The notes: generated from the sequence alone by a model not told the origin. DNA of 64,000 nt from Actinomycetes bacterium (GCA_023461115.1 JAEWOA010000259.1:8949-72948), one strand, 5' to 3'. Counted from the stretch's first letter, positions 36,101 through 44,842 are shown. Numbers and translations: made by a program.

Positions 36101-39100
36101 GCTGAGGAGCCGGGCCGGGGGCGAGCGCGGCGCGCGTGCACGTCACGGCCTGCGCGGCGCCCGAGCAGGTCCAGCCCGGGCCGGACGCGGAGACGAACGT
36201 GGTCCCCGCGGGCAGCGTGTCGGCCGCCGTCACGGGGGCGGCCGCGACCGACGGCCCGTTGTTCACGACGTCCACCGTCCACGTGCCCTGGCCGCCCGCG
36301 AGCAGCACCCCCGCGTGGGCCTTGGTGACCGCGAGGTCCGCCTCGGTGGTGACGACCGCGGTGTCCTGCGCGGTGTTGTTCGTCGTGTCCGGGTCGTAGG
36401 TGCGCCCGTCCACCGCCGCGGTGTTGACCAGCTCGGCGCCGTCCGGGGTCTGTGCGGGCACGGCCGTGACCACCGTGATCGGCGGCAGGCTCTGCCCGGC
36501 CGCGTAGGCGCCCGTGGGCAGCGTGCAGACGATCGTCGTCGTGCAGGTCCAGCCGTTGCCGCCCGCGGACACGAGCGTCACGCCGGCCGGCAGGGTGTCG
36601 GTCACCGTGAACGGCCCGACCGCCGGATCCGGCCCGTCGTTCGTCGCCGTCACCGTCCACGTGGCCTCGCCGCCCGCGACCACGGGCGTCGCGTGCGTCT
36701 TGGCCAGCGTCAGGTCCGCGGCGTCGATGTGCGTCTGCGCGGTCCCCGGATCGCCGCCGTACGGCCCGTCGAGGTTGCGGGTGGAGCCCGTGGCGTCCTC
36801 GCCCGAGCCGCGCGCGGTGTTGACCTGCGGGATCGTCGAGCCGACGCCCGGATCGACGACGACCGCCGCGGTCGGCACCGCGTCGAACGTCACCACGACC
36901 GCCTGCCCCGGCTCCAGCACGCCCACGTTCGACCAGCCCAGCACGCGCCCGATCGCCAGCGGGTCCCGTGCCACGGGCGCCCCGCCCGCGACCGCGACCG
37001 TCGCGGTCCCCGGCTCGTACCGCCAACCGGGCCCGAGCGTGTCGACGACGTCCACGCCGTAGGCGGCCGCGCCGCCCGTGTTGGCGACCGTGACCTGCCA
37101 GGTGAACGTCTCGTCGAGGTACGCCGGCGCCGGCGAGATCGCGGCCTTCGTGACGGTCAGCTCCGGGAACTGCGGTGTGACGGCGGCGGACGACGACGGC
37201 CCGGCGTACACGCGCCCGCCCGACGGCAGGCTCTCGTACTTCGTGATCGTCGCGGTGTTGGCCAGCGGCGTCGCGTCGATCGTCGGGGACGGCGCCAGGA
37301 CCGCGGTGTACGTGAGCTGGAGCGAGTCCGCGGGCTCGAGGCCGGCGCCGCCGAGCGGGTCGGTCCACGTGATCGTCCCGCCGCCCGTCGTCGGGTCCGC
37401 GCCGCTCAGCACACCGCCCGACGAGATCGTCGCGGCGTCCACGACGACCCCGGTGGGCACCTCGTCGACCACCACGATCCCGAACGCGGCACTGGCCGTG
37501 GCGGCCGACGAGTTCACCACCGTGAGCGTGTAGTCGAACGGCTGGCCGGGCGCCGGGGTCGCGTCGTCGACGGCCTTGCCGATCGTCAGCGCCGGCTCCA
37601 GCACCGTCACGGTCGCGGACGCGGGCGGGCTCGTCTCGTCGAACGCGGCGTCCGCCGAGGTGGGCGTGCGGCCGTCGGTCTGGTTCCACGCGGCCTCGAC
37701 CGTGTTGGTGAGCGCGCGGCCCGCGACGTTCACGTCCTCGTCGGCGACGACGCCGCTGTAGACCACCTGGAGCTCGCGCGGGAACGGGATCGCCGCGGCG
37801 TCGCCCAACAGGAACCCGTAGCGCGTGGAGCCGTCGGGCTGCGGGGCCGGCGTGAGCACCGTCGGCTGCCCGACGTTGGGGCACGCGGTCGGCGGGTCGG
37901 ACAGGATCTGGCAGCTCCCGGACTCCACCCGCACGTCCGCGAGCCCGGCGGGGAGCTGGTCCAGGAACGCGCCGTCGAAGAACACGGTGTCGGGCGGGAC
38001 CTGGAGCACCACGGTCCACGTGACACGTTCGCCGATCGTCGCCTGCCCCGGCGTCACCGACTTGGTGATGCCCGCGCCCGCGACCTGCACGTTCGCGCTC
38101 GCCGAGACCGCGTAGCTGCGTTCGTCGGGGTTGTCCGCGGCGTCCGGGTCGGTCTTGTCGTCGTCGAGCGTGCTGCCGCTCAGCACCGCGGTGTTGGAGT
38201 AGACGACGCCGCCGACGGGCTCCGCCTCGACCGTCGCCGTGTAGGCCCGGGTCGCGGTCTGCCCCGGGTCCAGGTCGCCCAGGTCCCACACCAGGCGCGT
38301 GGTCCCGGCCGCGCAGCCGTTGGCGCCGTCGCCCGGCTCGGGTGGACGGCCCGGGTCCGCGCCGTACGCCGCGAACGCGAGCCCCTGCGGCACGCAGTCG
38401 ACGACGAACGCGTCGTGCAGCGGCGGGCGGTCGCCGCCCGGGTTGGTCGCGGTGACCGTGTAGGCGACGGTCTGGCCGCCTGTGACCCGCGTGGGCGCCG
38501 CGGTCTTGGCGACCGTCGGCGCCGGCTGGCGCAGGTTCACCGTCGCGGTGGCCGAGACCGGCGGGACCTGCGAGCCGCCCGGCGTGAGCAGGCTGCGGAA
38601 CGTCGCCGTGTTGGCGCGGTTCTGCGCGTTCTGGCCGGTGGCGAGCGCGGCGTCCGTCACCCGGGTCACGAGCGTGACCTCGAGCCGCTGGTCGAGGTCC
38701 GTGTCGTTCACGTACGTGGCGGGCAGCGCGAGCGCGCCGGTCAGCGGGTCGACGGCGACGCCCACCGGAAGCGCCGCGACCTCGTCGCTGCCCGCGTCCG
38801 GGTGGAACACGACCTCCGCGTCCGGGACCACCGCGAACCCCGCGGGCAGCGCGTCGGTCAGAGTCCCGCCGAACACCGACGTGTGCGCAGGGATCGTCAC
38901 GCCGTACGTCCAGGTCACGAGCTCGCCGATGGTCGCCTGGTCCGCGAGCGCGTTGCCCGCCTCGTCGACCTGGGTCACCACCGACTTGTCGACGAGCGCG
39001 CCGGGCGTCCGGACGTTCGAGGAGTCCGTCGCGGGGGGCGCCAGCTGGTCCGCGGCCGGGACCGTCGGGTCGACGTTCTGCTGCGGGTAGAACGTCGCGG

Positions 39101-41819
39101 CCTCACCCGAGTTCGTGACCGCCTGGTACGAGCGGACCGACGCGGTGTCCGTGTAGACGGTCGAGACGCCTGCGTCGTCGGGGATCGCGACGTCGTACAG
39201 CACGCTCACGGTCTCGCCAGGCAGCAGCAGCGCGGGGTTCGCCGGGTCGAACGCCTGCGTCACGCGCAGGAGGCTCAGCGTGTCCGAGCCGGTGAACGCC
39301 GGGTGGTCGCCGTCCCCCGGGTCGGTGCACTCCACGGTCGGCGGCTGGGCCGGCGTCGGCTCCAGCCGCGTGTTCGACACGTCGTCGCACGTCATGCCAG
39401 CCGCGAGCGCGTCCCACAGCTCCCCGCCGCCCACGCCGTAATCCGACAGGCCCGTGCCGTCGTTCGTCAGGTCCACGCGGAACGTCACGGTCGAGCCGGC
39501 GTTGACGAGCTCGCCGTCGACGTTCGTGTTCGCGTCATGCGGCCCCGAGGCGGGCTCGTCCACCTCGGCGACGCCCTTGACCGTCCGCACCGGCGGCGCC
39601 GGCGAGACCGTGACCGGGGCCGTGTCGCGCGCCGCGACGATCTCACCCGACGACAGGACGCTGCCGATCTTCATCTGGTTCGCGCGCACCTCGCCAGCGA
39701 CCGCCGCGGTCGACGAGGTGACGCGCGCCTGCAGCACCACGTCGAACACTGCGCTCGCGGGCACGAACCGCGGCTCGGCCCCCACGGGCGACCCCACGAG
39801 CCAGGTGATGCCCGTCTCCGACTGCGACTCGACGGCCTTGGCCGCCGCGACCGTGCCGCCCGGCAGGTCGGTGTCCTGCGCCGAGCCCGCCACCAGGCTC
39901 AGGCCACGCGGCAGGAAGTCCGAGACGACGACGTCCCGCGTCTGGGTGCCCGCCGGGAACGTCGCGCGCAACCGGAAGCACACGCGGTCGCCCAGGATCA
40001 CGCTCGTCTCGTCGGCCGGCAGGTCGTCGGGGTCGGCGTACTGCGCGGGGTCCGTGGGGCACGTCAGGCCCGTCTGCGAGCGCGGCTGCATCGTCTTCGC
40101 AAACGTCGGGAAGGTCGAGCTCTGGGTGGCCGACGAGTCGTCGCCGATCAGCGCGGCGCCCGACTCGCCGGTGCCCGGGACCGGGGACGCGCTGCCCGCG
40201 AGCTCGACCCGGTTGGTGAAGGACTCGCCCGCGCTCGTCGGCTGGCCCGCCAGCGGGCCCGCCAGGTACTCCGGCAGCATGCGGCCGTAGTACGTGACGA
40301 CGAGCTCGGTGCCCGCGGGCACGTCGACCGGCTGGAACGTCACCGTGAACGTGCCGTCGCCGTTGTCCACCACGGTGTCGAACGGCTGCGACGGCGCCGT
40401 CGCGAGCGCCCCTGCGCACTCGGCCGGGGCGCCGTCGGCGTAGTTCGTCGCGACGCCGCCGAGCGGGCAGACGCCCGCGGGGATCGTGTCGGTCAGCACC
40501 AGGGCGTCGCCCGCCGCGTACTCCGACGCGTCGACCAGCAGCGTGTAGGTCGCGATCCCGCCTCCGACGAACGTGCCGGGCGAGACCTGCTTGCGCATGC
40601 GCACGTCCTCGACCTGCACGCTCGAGTCGGCGCCGACCGTCTGCTCGGCCGTGCCGCCCTCACCGAGCGGCCCGTCGTACGTGCCGGTGAGCGTCGCGCG
40701 GTTGGTCAGCGAGCCCTCCGGGAGCGTCTCCCTGGTGGACGCCCCCGTGTTGTTGTCGAGGTTCGCGGCCTGCTGGGCGCCCGGCGGCGCCGGGTCCGGC
40801 CACGCCGCATTGGCCCGCAGCGGGATCCCGGCCGCGTAGCTGATGCTCTGCTCCGCGCCCGCCGCCAGGTCCGGCAACGCCCACTCGACCCGGGTGTACA
40901 CCCCGGGCGGGAACGTCACGCCGCCGGCCGGCGGCGGGTCCACGACGGTGCTCACCGACGTGGGCGCCACGCAGTTCGGCGGCGTCGGCGTGGCCGACAA
41001 CGGCGGCGCCCCGGCGTACTCCGGGCCCGACGAGTTGTCCACCCCGCCACAGCCCAGGAACTCCAGCCCCGCGGGCAGGTAGTCCACGAGGGTCAGCCCG
41101 CCCACGGCGCCGCCCGACGCGGTCGAGGCCGTCAGCGTGTACACCGTCGTGTTCTCGTGGACGCCGCGCAGCAGCTCGCCCTCGGGGCTCGGCTCCGACT
41201 TGGTGAGCCGCAGCGCCGTGGTCGTCGTGGTCGCCGCGCCCGCGCTCGCGGACTGGGTCGCGGTGCCGTCGACGAGCTCGCCGTCCGCGTCGAACGACGG
41301 CGCGATCGTCGGGTCCGTGCTGGAGTACGCCTGCGCGCCCGGGTTCGTGACGGTCGAGCCGACCGGGTACACCGCCGGATCCGGCTGCACCTGGAACGTC
41401 AGCGTGAAGTCGGTGCCCGGCACCAGGTCCGCGATGTTCTCCCACACGACGGTCTGCTGGCCCGTCTCCGGGTCCGTCCGGACCGTGGGCTCGCCCGCGC
41501 GCGCGGGGCTCGTCGAGCCTGCGACGTACGTGGTGTCCGGCGGCAGCAGGTCCCGCAGCGCGAGGTTCCACTCGAACGTCGCATCCGGGTTGGCATCCGG
41601 GTTCGACGCGGTGAGCGTGTACGTGATCGGGTCGCCCGCGAGCACCTCGCCGGGAGCGGACTTGCTGAGCGCGATGGCCGGGGCGGCCGCGGCCGGCGCG
41701 GCGGGGAGGACCACCGCTGGCCCCACGAGCACGGCCAGCGCCGCCAGGAGCGCCGCCCACGACGAGCCCCGGCGGGGCAGACGACGATGGTGGCCCGCGC
41801 CCGGATCCTCCCGGTTCAC
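33165..41819 (-). CDS. Giant DUF11-repeat surface protein with LPXTG anchor
   Basis: 2884 residues, GTG 41819. A signal peptide with a long hydrophobic core (SSWAALLAALAVLVGP) ends near residue 46 in APAAAA. About 19 tandem domains follow, each beginning with a lysine-bearing strand (LSKSAPG, LRLTKSE, MRKQVSPG ... LAVAKSHTG, LELAKGHTG). The first ten are longer fimbrial-isopeptide-like domains; the last nine are about 120-residue DUF11 domains. The C-terminus is a sortase signal: LPVTG at residue 2839, a hydrophobic span and an RR tail. It is probably a cell-wall-anchored stalk or adhesin. No sortase gene is in the window. Confidence 0.9.
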   Translation of the reverse strand: MNREDPGAGHHRRLPRRGSSWAALLAALAVLVGPAVVLPAAPAAAAPAIALSKSAPGEVLAGDPITYTLTASNPDANPDATFEWNLALRDLLPPDTTYVAGSTSPARAGEPTVRTDPETGQQTVVWENIADLVPGTDFTLTFQVQPDPAVYPVGSTVTNPGAQAYSSTDPTIAPSFDADGELVDGTATQSASAGAATTTTTALRLTKSEPSPEGELLRGVHENTTVYTLTASTASGGAVGGLTLVDYLPAGLEFLGCGGVDNSSGPEYAGAPPLSATPTPPNCVAPTSVSTVVDPPPAGGVTFPPGVYTRVEWALPDLAAGAEQSISYAAGIPLRANAAWPDPAPPGAQQAANLDNNTGASTRETLPEGSLTNRATLTGTYDGPLGEGGTAEQTVGADSSVQVEDVRMRKQVSPGTFVGGGIATYTLLVDASEYAAGDALVLTDTIPAGVCPLGGVATNYADGAPAECAGALATAPSQPFDTVVDNGDGTFTVTFQPVDVPAGTELVVTYYGRMLPEYLAGPLAGQPTSAGESFTNRVELAGSASPVPGTGESGAALIGDDSSATQSSTFPTFAKTMQPRSQTGLTCPTDPAQYADPDDLPADETSVILGDRVCFRLRATFPAGTQTRDVVVSDFLPRGLSLVAGSAQDTDLPGGTVAAAKAVESQSETGITWLVGSPVGAEPRFVPASAVFDVVLQARVTSSTAAVAGEVRANQMKIGSVLSSGEIVAARDTAPVTVSPAPPVRTVKGVAEVDEPASGPHDANTNVDGELVNAGSTVTFRVDLTNDGTGLSDYGVGGGELWDALAAGMTCDDVSNTRLEPTPAQPPTVECTDPGDGDHPAFTGSDTLSLLRVTQAFDPANPALLLPGETVSVLYDVAIPDDAGVSTVYTDTASVRSYQAVTNSGEAATFYPQQNVDPTVPAADQLAPPATDSSNVRTPGALVDKSVVTQVDEAGNALADQATIGELVTWTYGVTIPAHTSVFGGTLTDALPAGFAVVPDAEVVFHPDAGSDEVAALPVGVAVDPLTGALALPATYVNDTDLDQRLEVTLVTRVTDAALATGQNAQNRANTATFRSLLTPGGSQVPPVSATATVNLRQPAPTVAKTAAPTRVTGGQTVAYTVTATNPGGDRPPLHDAFVVDCVPQGLAFAAYGADPGRPPEPGDGANGCAAGTTRLVWDLGDLDPGQTATRAYTATVEAEPVGGVVYSNTAVLSGSTLDDDKTDPDAADNPDERSYAVSASANVQVAGAGITKSVTPGQATIGERVTWTVVLQVPPDTVFFDGAFLDQLPAGLADVRVESGSCQILSDPPTACPNVGQPTVLTPAPQPDGSTRYGFLLGDAAAIPFPRELQVVYSGVVADEDVNVAGRALTNTVEAAWNQTDGRTPTSADAAFDETSPPASATVTVLEPALTIGKAVDDATPAPGQPFDYTLTVVNSSAATASAAFGIVVVDEVPTGVVVDAATISSGGVLSGADPTTGGGTITWTDPLGGAGLEPADSLQLTYTAVLAPSPTIDATPLANTATITKYESLPSGGRVYAGPSSSAAVTPQFPELTVTKAAISPAPAYLDETFTWQVTVANTGGAAAYGVDVVDTLGPGWRYEPGTATVAVAGGAPVARDPLAIGRVLGWSNVGVLEPGQAVVVTFDAVPTAAVVVDPGVGSTIPQVNTARGSGEDATGSTRNLDGPYGGDPGTAQTHIDAADLTLAKTHATPVVAGGEATWTVTATNDGPDPAVGPFTVTDTLPAGVTLVSAGGNGWTCTTTIVCTLPTGAYAAGQSLPPITVVTAVPAQTPDGAELVNTAAVDGRTYDPDTTNNTAQDTAVVTTEADLAVTKAHAGVLLAGGQGTWTVDVVNNGPSVAAAPVTAADTLPAGTTFVSASGPGWTCSGAAQAVTCTRAALAPGPAPQLTIVAAIDESVVGTITNTATVTSPTTDPDESNNTDDDPGVVTTLADLAIEKSHTGDFTAGESSVYHFTVANNGPSQAAADVVVTDTLPDAVGFVGSTNVVGSWTCAAAGQALTCTLAGPLAVGATAAVDVEVLVDPEAPPVPITNTARVDSPTTDPIPGNNVDDDVSDVTVVADLAVAKSHTGDAVAGQPFSWQVVATNNGPSDSPGPLTVADRLPAGVTYSSATGAGWTCSAVGQLVTCTTPGPLAAGASAPAITVTAAVAPDAGPATLVNAAAVTGPADDPDLTNNTALDPTVVVDQANVTIAKAADPTTVPAGAPVRYTLTATNEGPSDADTAIVTDTAPVGLTPTAVDAPSGWACGIAGRVVTCAHGAAPAGGSATITVDATTDASLPPGTQLTNTARIATSTAGDDPDDNTATATVTLTTSADLATTKTHEPLTGDDVSPGGLVRFTIGVANAGPSDAAGPITVVDTLPDGFTYVSAQAPWTCSAAGPSVTCEWDTDALAVGDEAPPLVLLVATDPALPAGVVVNTATASSTTPDPVPANNTATDPVPLVPAADIAVTKVSEGTPVIGQEHTYTMTVVNAGPSDAQDVTLRDVLPRGLTLVSVDGDGWDCTAADRTVLCALDAPLPPRSQTAPITLVVDVGPEAYPQIRNVAVVRTTTPSDLLGDNEDDVTDDLDPDFDLELAKGHTGELVVGETVTWGLLVTNDGPTEDPHPISVVDVLPTGLSYVSSAGPGWTCGAAGQRVTCTHPGPLAVDGRLPLALTTSIGAAAAPAVLNTAVVASEGETGPLLNNIALDGADVTPVSHLRIDKSVASQSGQRVVYDITVGNRGPSPTGAPVVVTDDLPTGESLISVSGDGWVCSSASVIVCQYDDVLAVDEAAPPITLTVDTTAAGGTELVNVATVGGGQPDPCPTCGDSDDAMVLAASPILPVTGADADRTARWSLWLVLAGALLAGAGAWGARGSSAPARVGPRR

Positions 41820-41896
41820 CCTTCGGACTGTATGGGTATCCCCGGGCTACCGCCCGCCGGGTAGGCGCGTGCCCTCCGCGGCGCGCGGCGCCGTCG

Positions 41897-42571
41897 TCAC
41901 CAGTCCGCGGCGCGCAGCGCCACGTTGCCCGAGCGGGTCGGCGGGAGCCACGTGCCCACCGCGTCGTCGTCCGGGTCGGCCAGCTCGAAGCCGACGAGCG
42001 GGCGTACGTAGCCCTCGAGGATCGGCGCCCGGACGTGCGCGCGCACGATCCGGCCGTCCAGCACCACGAGCCCACCGACCGTGACGAGCAGCCGGTCCAC
42101 CCCGACGTCGTACGCGCGGCCGGGCGCCAGCCGCGTCCCGGGCAGGCCGAGCGTGCGGGGATGCAGCGACCACCACGAGGCGGTCGACGGGACCGCCTGG
42201 CGGCGCGTCATCGTGCGGTGGAACCCGTAGTACGCGCGGGCGAGATGCTCCTCGACCGGGTCCGGCGCCTCGCCGGCGCGGTGCGGGCCGCCGCAGCGGA
42301 CGACGATCGTGCCCGTCATCCCCGCGAGCGCGTCCCGCTCGAAGGTGGGCCGCGCCAGGAGCAGGTCGATCGTCGCGACGCCGACCCGCGGGTTCTGGTA
42401 CCCGGGGGTGGCGACGGTCGGCAGCACCCCGGCCGCGACCATCTTGGCCCCGGCGGTCGAGCCGTGGCCCACCTTGTGGATCGCCTCGCGCATCGAGACC
42501 GTCTGCGCGTTCGCCCACGCGCTCGCTCCCAGCTCCATCCAGAACGGGTGCGGCGAGTCGGGCTCGCTCAT
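41897..42571 (-). CDS. Unknown protein linked to the paralogue family
   Basis: 224 residues from ATG 42571; no clear ribosome site. I recognise no domain. The N-terminus (SPHPFWMELGASAWANAQTVSMREAIHKVGHGSTAGAKMVAAG) has a mixed helical pattern, and the rest is beta-rich with many charged turns. No signal peptide or membrane helix. It lies 73 bp downstream of the 42645-43541 gene in the same direction, so both may be one transcription unit. The function cannot be inferred from this sequence. Confidence 0.6.
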   Translation of the reverse strand: MSEPDSPHPFWMELGASAWANAQTVSMREAIHKVGHGSTAGAKMVAAGVLPTVATPGYQNPRVGVATIDLLLARPTFERDALAGMTGTIVVRCGGPHRAGEAPDPVEEHLARAYYGFHRTMTRRQAVPSTASWWSLHPRTLGLPGTRLAPGRAYDVGVDRLLVTVGGLVVLDGRIVRAHVRAPILEGYVRPLVGFELADPDDDAVGTWLPPTRSGNVALRAADW

Positions 42572-42644
42572 GGCGCACAGACGATGCACCCGCACATCAT
42601 GCCCGACGCGCCCCGCGCCCTCGGGTCCGGCGCGCACGCCGAGG

Positions 42645-43541
42645 TCAGCGCGCGGCTGTCGCTCGTCGGGCGACCTCGCGCGGCCCGACGACGAACCCGC
42701 CGCCGCTCACCACCGTGCCGCCCGCCGCGCGCCACAACGCCCCCGCGACCCGCGCGATCGTCGGGGCGACGCGCTGGCGCGCGATCACGTGCAGCCGGGA
42801 CGGGTGCTCGACGTCGCGCTCGGCGGGGTCGAGCGGGCGCCACTCCACCCGGTACGCCCACGGGCCGAAGTCACGCCACTCGAGCGTGGCCAGCACCGCG
42901 GGCGGCTCGTTGGAGCGGCCCACGCGCAGCGCCACGGACCCGTCGTACTCGAACTCGGCGACCACCTCGAACGGACGCGGGCCGGCGGCGGGCGATCGGT
43001 CGCCGGCAGCGCTGACCCTGGCGCCGGACATCGCCGGACGCGCGAGCGGGAGCACCTCGTCGAGCGTGAGCGGGATCGGCGACCACAGCGTGAGGTCGAT
43101 GTCCGCTTCGGGGTCCGGCGCCATCACCCGAGACCGGTCCGCGGGGACGACGAGGCCGCCCGTGTGCCGGGCCGCGGCCACCAGCCAGCGCCGCGCCTGC
43201 ACTGACGCCTCACCCTCGAGCGCGTACCACTCGAGGCCCCCGCGGGGGACGCCCGCGCGGAGCGCGTCGTCGTCGGTCAGCGGGACCGGCCCGACGAGGC
43301 GCGTGTGCTCGTCGAGCCGGATCGCGGCGGGCTCGGCGGGCGCGCTGCGCTGCTCGACGAGGCCGCGGAACCTGGCGCCGACCGGGCGGGTGTCGGCGGG
43401 CGCCGGATCTGGCGCCCCCGGCGGGCGCCCGTCCCATGCGGCGGCGGGGAACCAGGCGCGGGCCAGCGCATGGATGTCCGTCCTCGCGGGCGCCGCGAGC
43501 ATGGCCTGGCCGTCGAGCCGCGAGGGCAGTGCGAGCACCAT
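42645..43541 (-). CDS. Unknown protein, paralogue of the 25.6-kb gene
   Basis: 298 residues, shorter than its paralogue at 25603-26745 (380). Shared segments are given in that entry. The C-terminal part (FEVVAEFEYDGSVALRVGR, then WAYRVEWRPLDPAERDVEHPSRLHVIARQRV) forms a second region of likeness. No known domain was recognised. It is preceded by a 158-bp gap that contains a cluster of DnaA-box-like sequences. Function unknown. Confidence 0.65.
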   Translation of the reverse strand: MVLALPSRLDGQAMLAAPARTDIHALARAWFPAAAWDGRPPGAPDPAPADTRPVGARFRGLVEQRSAPAEPAAIRLDEHTRLVGPVPLTDDDALRAGVPRGGLEWYALEGEASVQARRWLVAAARHTGGLVVPADRSRVMAPDPEADIDLTLWSPIPLTLDEVLPLARPAMSGARVSAAGDRSPAAGPRPFEVVAEFEYDGSVALRVGRSNEPPAVLATLEWRDFGPWAYRVEWRPLDPAERDVEHPSRLHVIARQRVAPTIARVAGALWRAAGGTVVSGGGFVVGPREVARRATAAR

Positions 43542-43658
43542 GGCGCGGAACGTAGCGACCGCATGCTTCGTCCGTGTGAACTGTCGGCCCTGTCAACAGC
43601 CGTCCCCAGCGCCGTGCACCGGTCCATCCACAGCCGGTCATCCGACGATTCCCACGGG

Positions 43659-43679
43659 TGTGGAGAAGTCTGTGGATAA
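43659..43679. other. DnaA-box-like cluster
   Basis: On the minus strand TTATCCACA (43679-43671) is an exact consensus DnaA box. TTCTCCACA (43667-43659) is one mismatch away and 12 bp from it. CCATCCACA (43624-43632, plus strand) is a weaker third copy. The cluster is in the gap upstream of the 42645-43541 gene. No dnaA, dnaN or gyrase gene is near, so it is not oriC. Confidence 0.5.
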
Positions 43680-43699
43680 CTCGGCGCGGGCTCGCGTGG

Positions 43700-44224
43700 C
43701 TACGCGCGGACGTCGTGCAGGTGGTGCACCACGTCGTGCAGGAAGTACTGGCCGAGCGTGCGGATCGTGAACCGCGAGCCGTTGCTGCGGCGGCCACTAC
43801 GCTCCCACGCGTCCGCGGGCACCGCGTCGAACGTCGCGGCGCACTCCTCGGCCGCCGCCACCAGCTCGTCGGCGACCATCACCGGGTCCTGCCGGTCGTA
43901 GCGGTCCGCGATCGCGGTGGCGTCCTGGTCCCAGTTGGCGAACGGCGGATCGTCCTGCTCGAGCATCAGCCACACGCGCTCGTCGAACACCCGGAACACG
44001 TCGCGCACGTGGGCGCCGTACTCCAACGTCGACCACGTGGTCGGCGCGGGCCGCACGCGCGCGTCCTGCCGGTGCAGCGCCGAGACCCAACGGGGCACGA
44101 GGTCCCGCACGGTGTCGCCGATCTGGCGCGGATCGACGTCCGACGCGGTGAACCCGCACTCCGGGCACCGCTCGTGAAGCACCCAGGTCCAGTCCTTCTC
44201 GTCGGGCACGATCGCGTCAGCCAT
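43700..44224 (-). CDS. DinB-like helical bundle protein
   Basis: 174 residues from MADAIVPDEKDWTWVL at ATG 44224; the longer frame runs into array F. The N-terminus carries HERCPECGF, a possible zinc or redox cysteine pair. The rest is helical (WSTLEYGAHVRDVFRVFDERVWLML, then TLGQYFLHDVVHHLHDV), with the conserved Tyr-Gly/His and late HDVVHHL histidines of the DinB/YfiT metal-binding superfamily. Actinobacterial members include mycothiol-dependent enzymes; the activity here is unknown. Confidence 0.75.
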   Translation of the reverse strand: MADAIVPDEKDWTWVLHERCPECGFTASDVDPRQIGDTVRDLVPRWVSALHRQDARVRPAPTTWSTLEYGAHVRDVFRVFDERVWLMLEQDDPPFANWDQDATAIADRYDRQDPVMVADELVAAAEECAATFDAVPADAWERSGRRSNGSRFTIRTLGQYFLHDVVHHLHDVRA

Positions 44225-44240
44225 GCCGCGAAACCTACTG

Positions 44241-44340
44241 CACCCCACCCCCCGCGAGCGTGCACTCCAGCCGCGAGCGTGCACTCCAGCCGCGAGCGTG
44301 CGGTTAAGGTGCGCGCTCACGGCTGGAGTGCACGCTCACC
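44241..44340. repeat. 19-nt module array F with G-run tract
   Basis: GAGCGTGC copies are at 44256, 44275 and 44294; inverted GCTCAC ends are at 44315 and 44334. All are exactly 19 nt apart (three direct, two inverted modules). On the minus strand G-runs follow (44253 to 44241). It begins 10 nt downstream of the DUF779 stop and precedes the DinB-like gene in the same orientation. Confidence 0.88.
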
Positions 44341-44349
44341 AAAGGGTGG

Positions 44350-44733
44350 TCAGACGACGCCTGCGGCGTGCAGCTCCGCGTACTCGTCGTCCGTCAGCAA
44401 GCGTGAGCGCAGCAGGAAGCGGACGCCCTCCGGCGCCTCCAGGCTGAAGCCGGCACCGCGGCCCGGGACCACGTCGATCGTCAGGTGGGTGTGCTTCCAG
44501 TACTCGTACTGGACCTTCGTCATCCACACCGGGACCGTGGCGCCGTCGCCCAACTCGAGCTCGCCCAGGTGCTCGTCGACGTCACCCGTGAGGAAGTCGC
44601 CCGCCGGGTAGCACATCGGCGACGAGCCGTCGCAGCACCCGCCGGACTGGTGGAACATCAACTCTCCGTGCTGCTCGCGCAACTGCCGCAGCAGCGTCAC
44701 CGCGGCCTGCGTGGCCGCCACCCGCTCGACCAT
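44350..44733 (-). CDS. DUF779 protein
   Basis: 127 residues from MVERVAATQAAVTLL at ATG 44733. It has the DUF779 cysteine cluster SGGCCDGSSPMCYP and the segment YEYWKHTHLTIDVVPGRGAGFSLE. The family is commonly found beside aldehyde dehydrogenase genes, as here (the ALDH gene is just upstream). The cysteines suggest metal or redox binding, but the function is not established. Arrays F and G stand on either side of this gene. Confidence 0.88.
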   Translation of the reverse strand: MVERVAATQAAVTLLRQLREQHGELMFHQSGGCCDGSSPMCYPAGDFLTGDVDEHLGELELGDGATVPVWMTKVQYEYWKHTHLTIDVVPGRGAGFSLEAPEGVRFLLRSRLLTDDEYAELHAAGVV

Positions 44734-44778
44734 CTCAACCTCCGATCGCACCCGCACCACCAGCGTGCACCCCGACAG

Positions 44779-44842
44779 CACGGATGGCACGCTCGCCGCC
44801 CGAGCGCCCCTCAGAGCCCTGGCGGCGAGCGTGCGATCCGTG
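44779..44842. repeat. 22-bp inverted repeat G
   Basis: Arms 44779-44800 and 44821-44842 match at 21 of 22 positions (the one difference is G44786/G44835), with a 20-nt spacer. It lies in the 166-bp gap between the aldehyde dehydrogenase stop (44900) and the DUF779 start (44733). It shares GAGCGTGC with array F. The exact 19-nt period was not found here. It could be an intercistronic terminator or processing hairpin. Confidence 0.75.

Noticed and set aside
33675..41864. An 8.2-kb open frame on the plus strand opposite the giant surface-protein gene
   Set aside because: It is a byproduct of GC-rich third codon positions. The translation is Arg/Val-rich without domains, and the minus-strand gene has a signal peptide, repeats and LPXTG.
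43659..43679. Chromosomal origin at the DnaA-like boxes
   Set aside because: Only one exact box, no AT-rich unwinding element and no dnaA, dnaN, rpmH or gyrase gene nearby.
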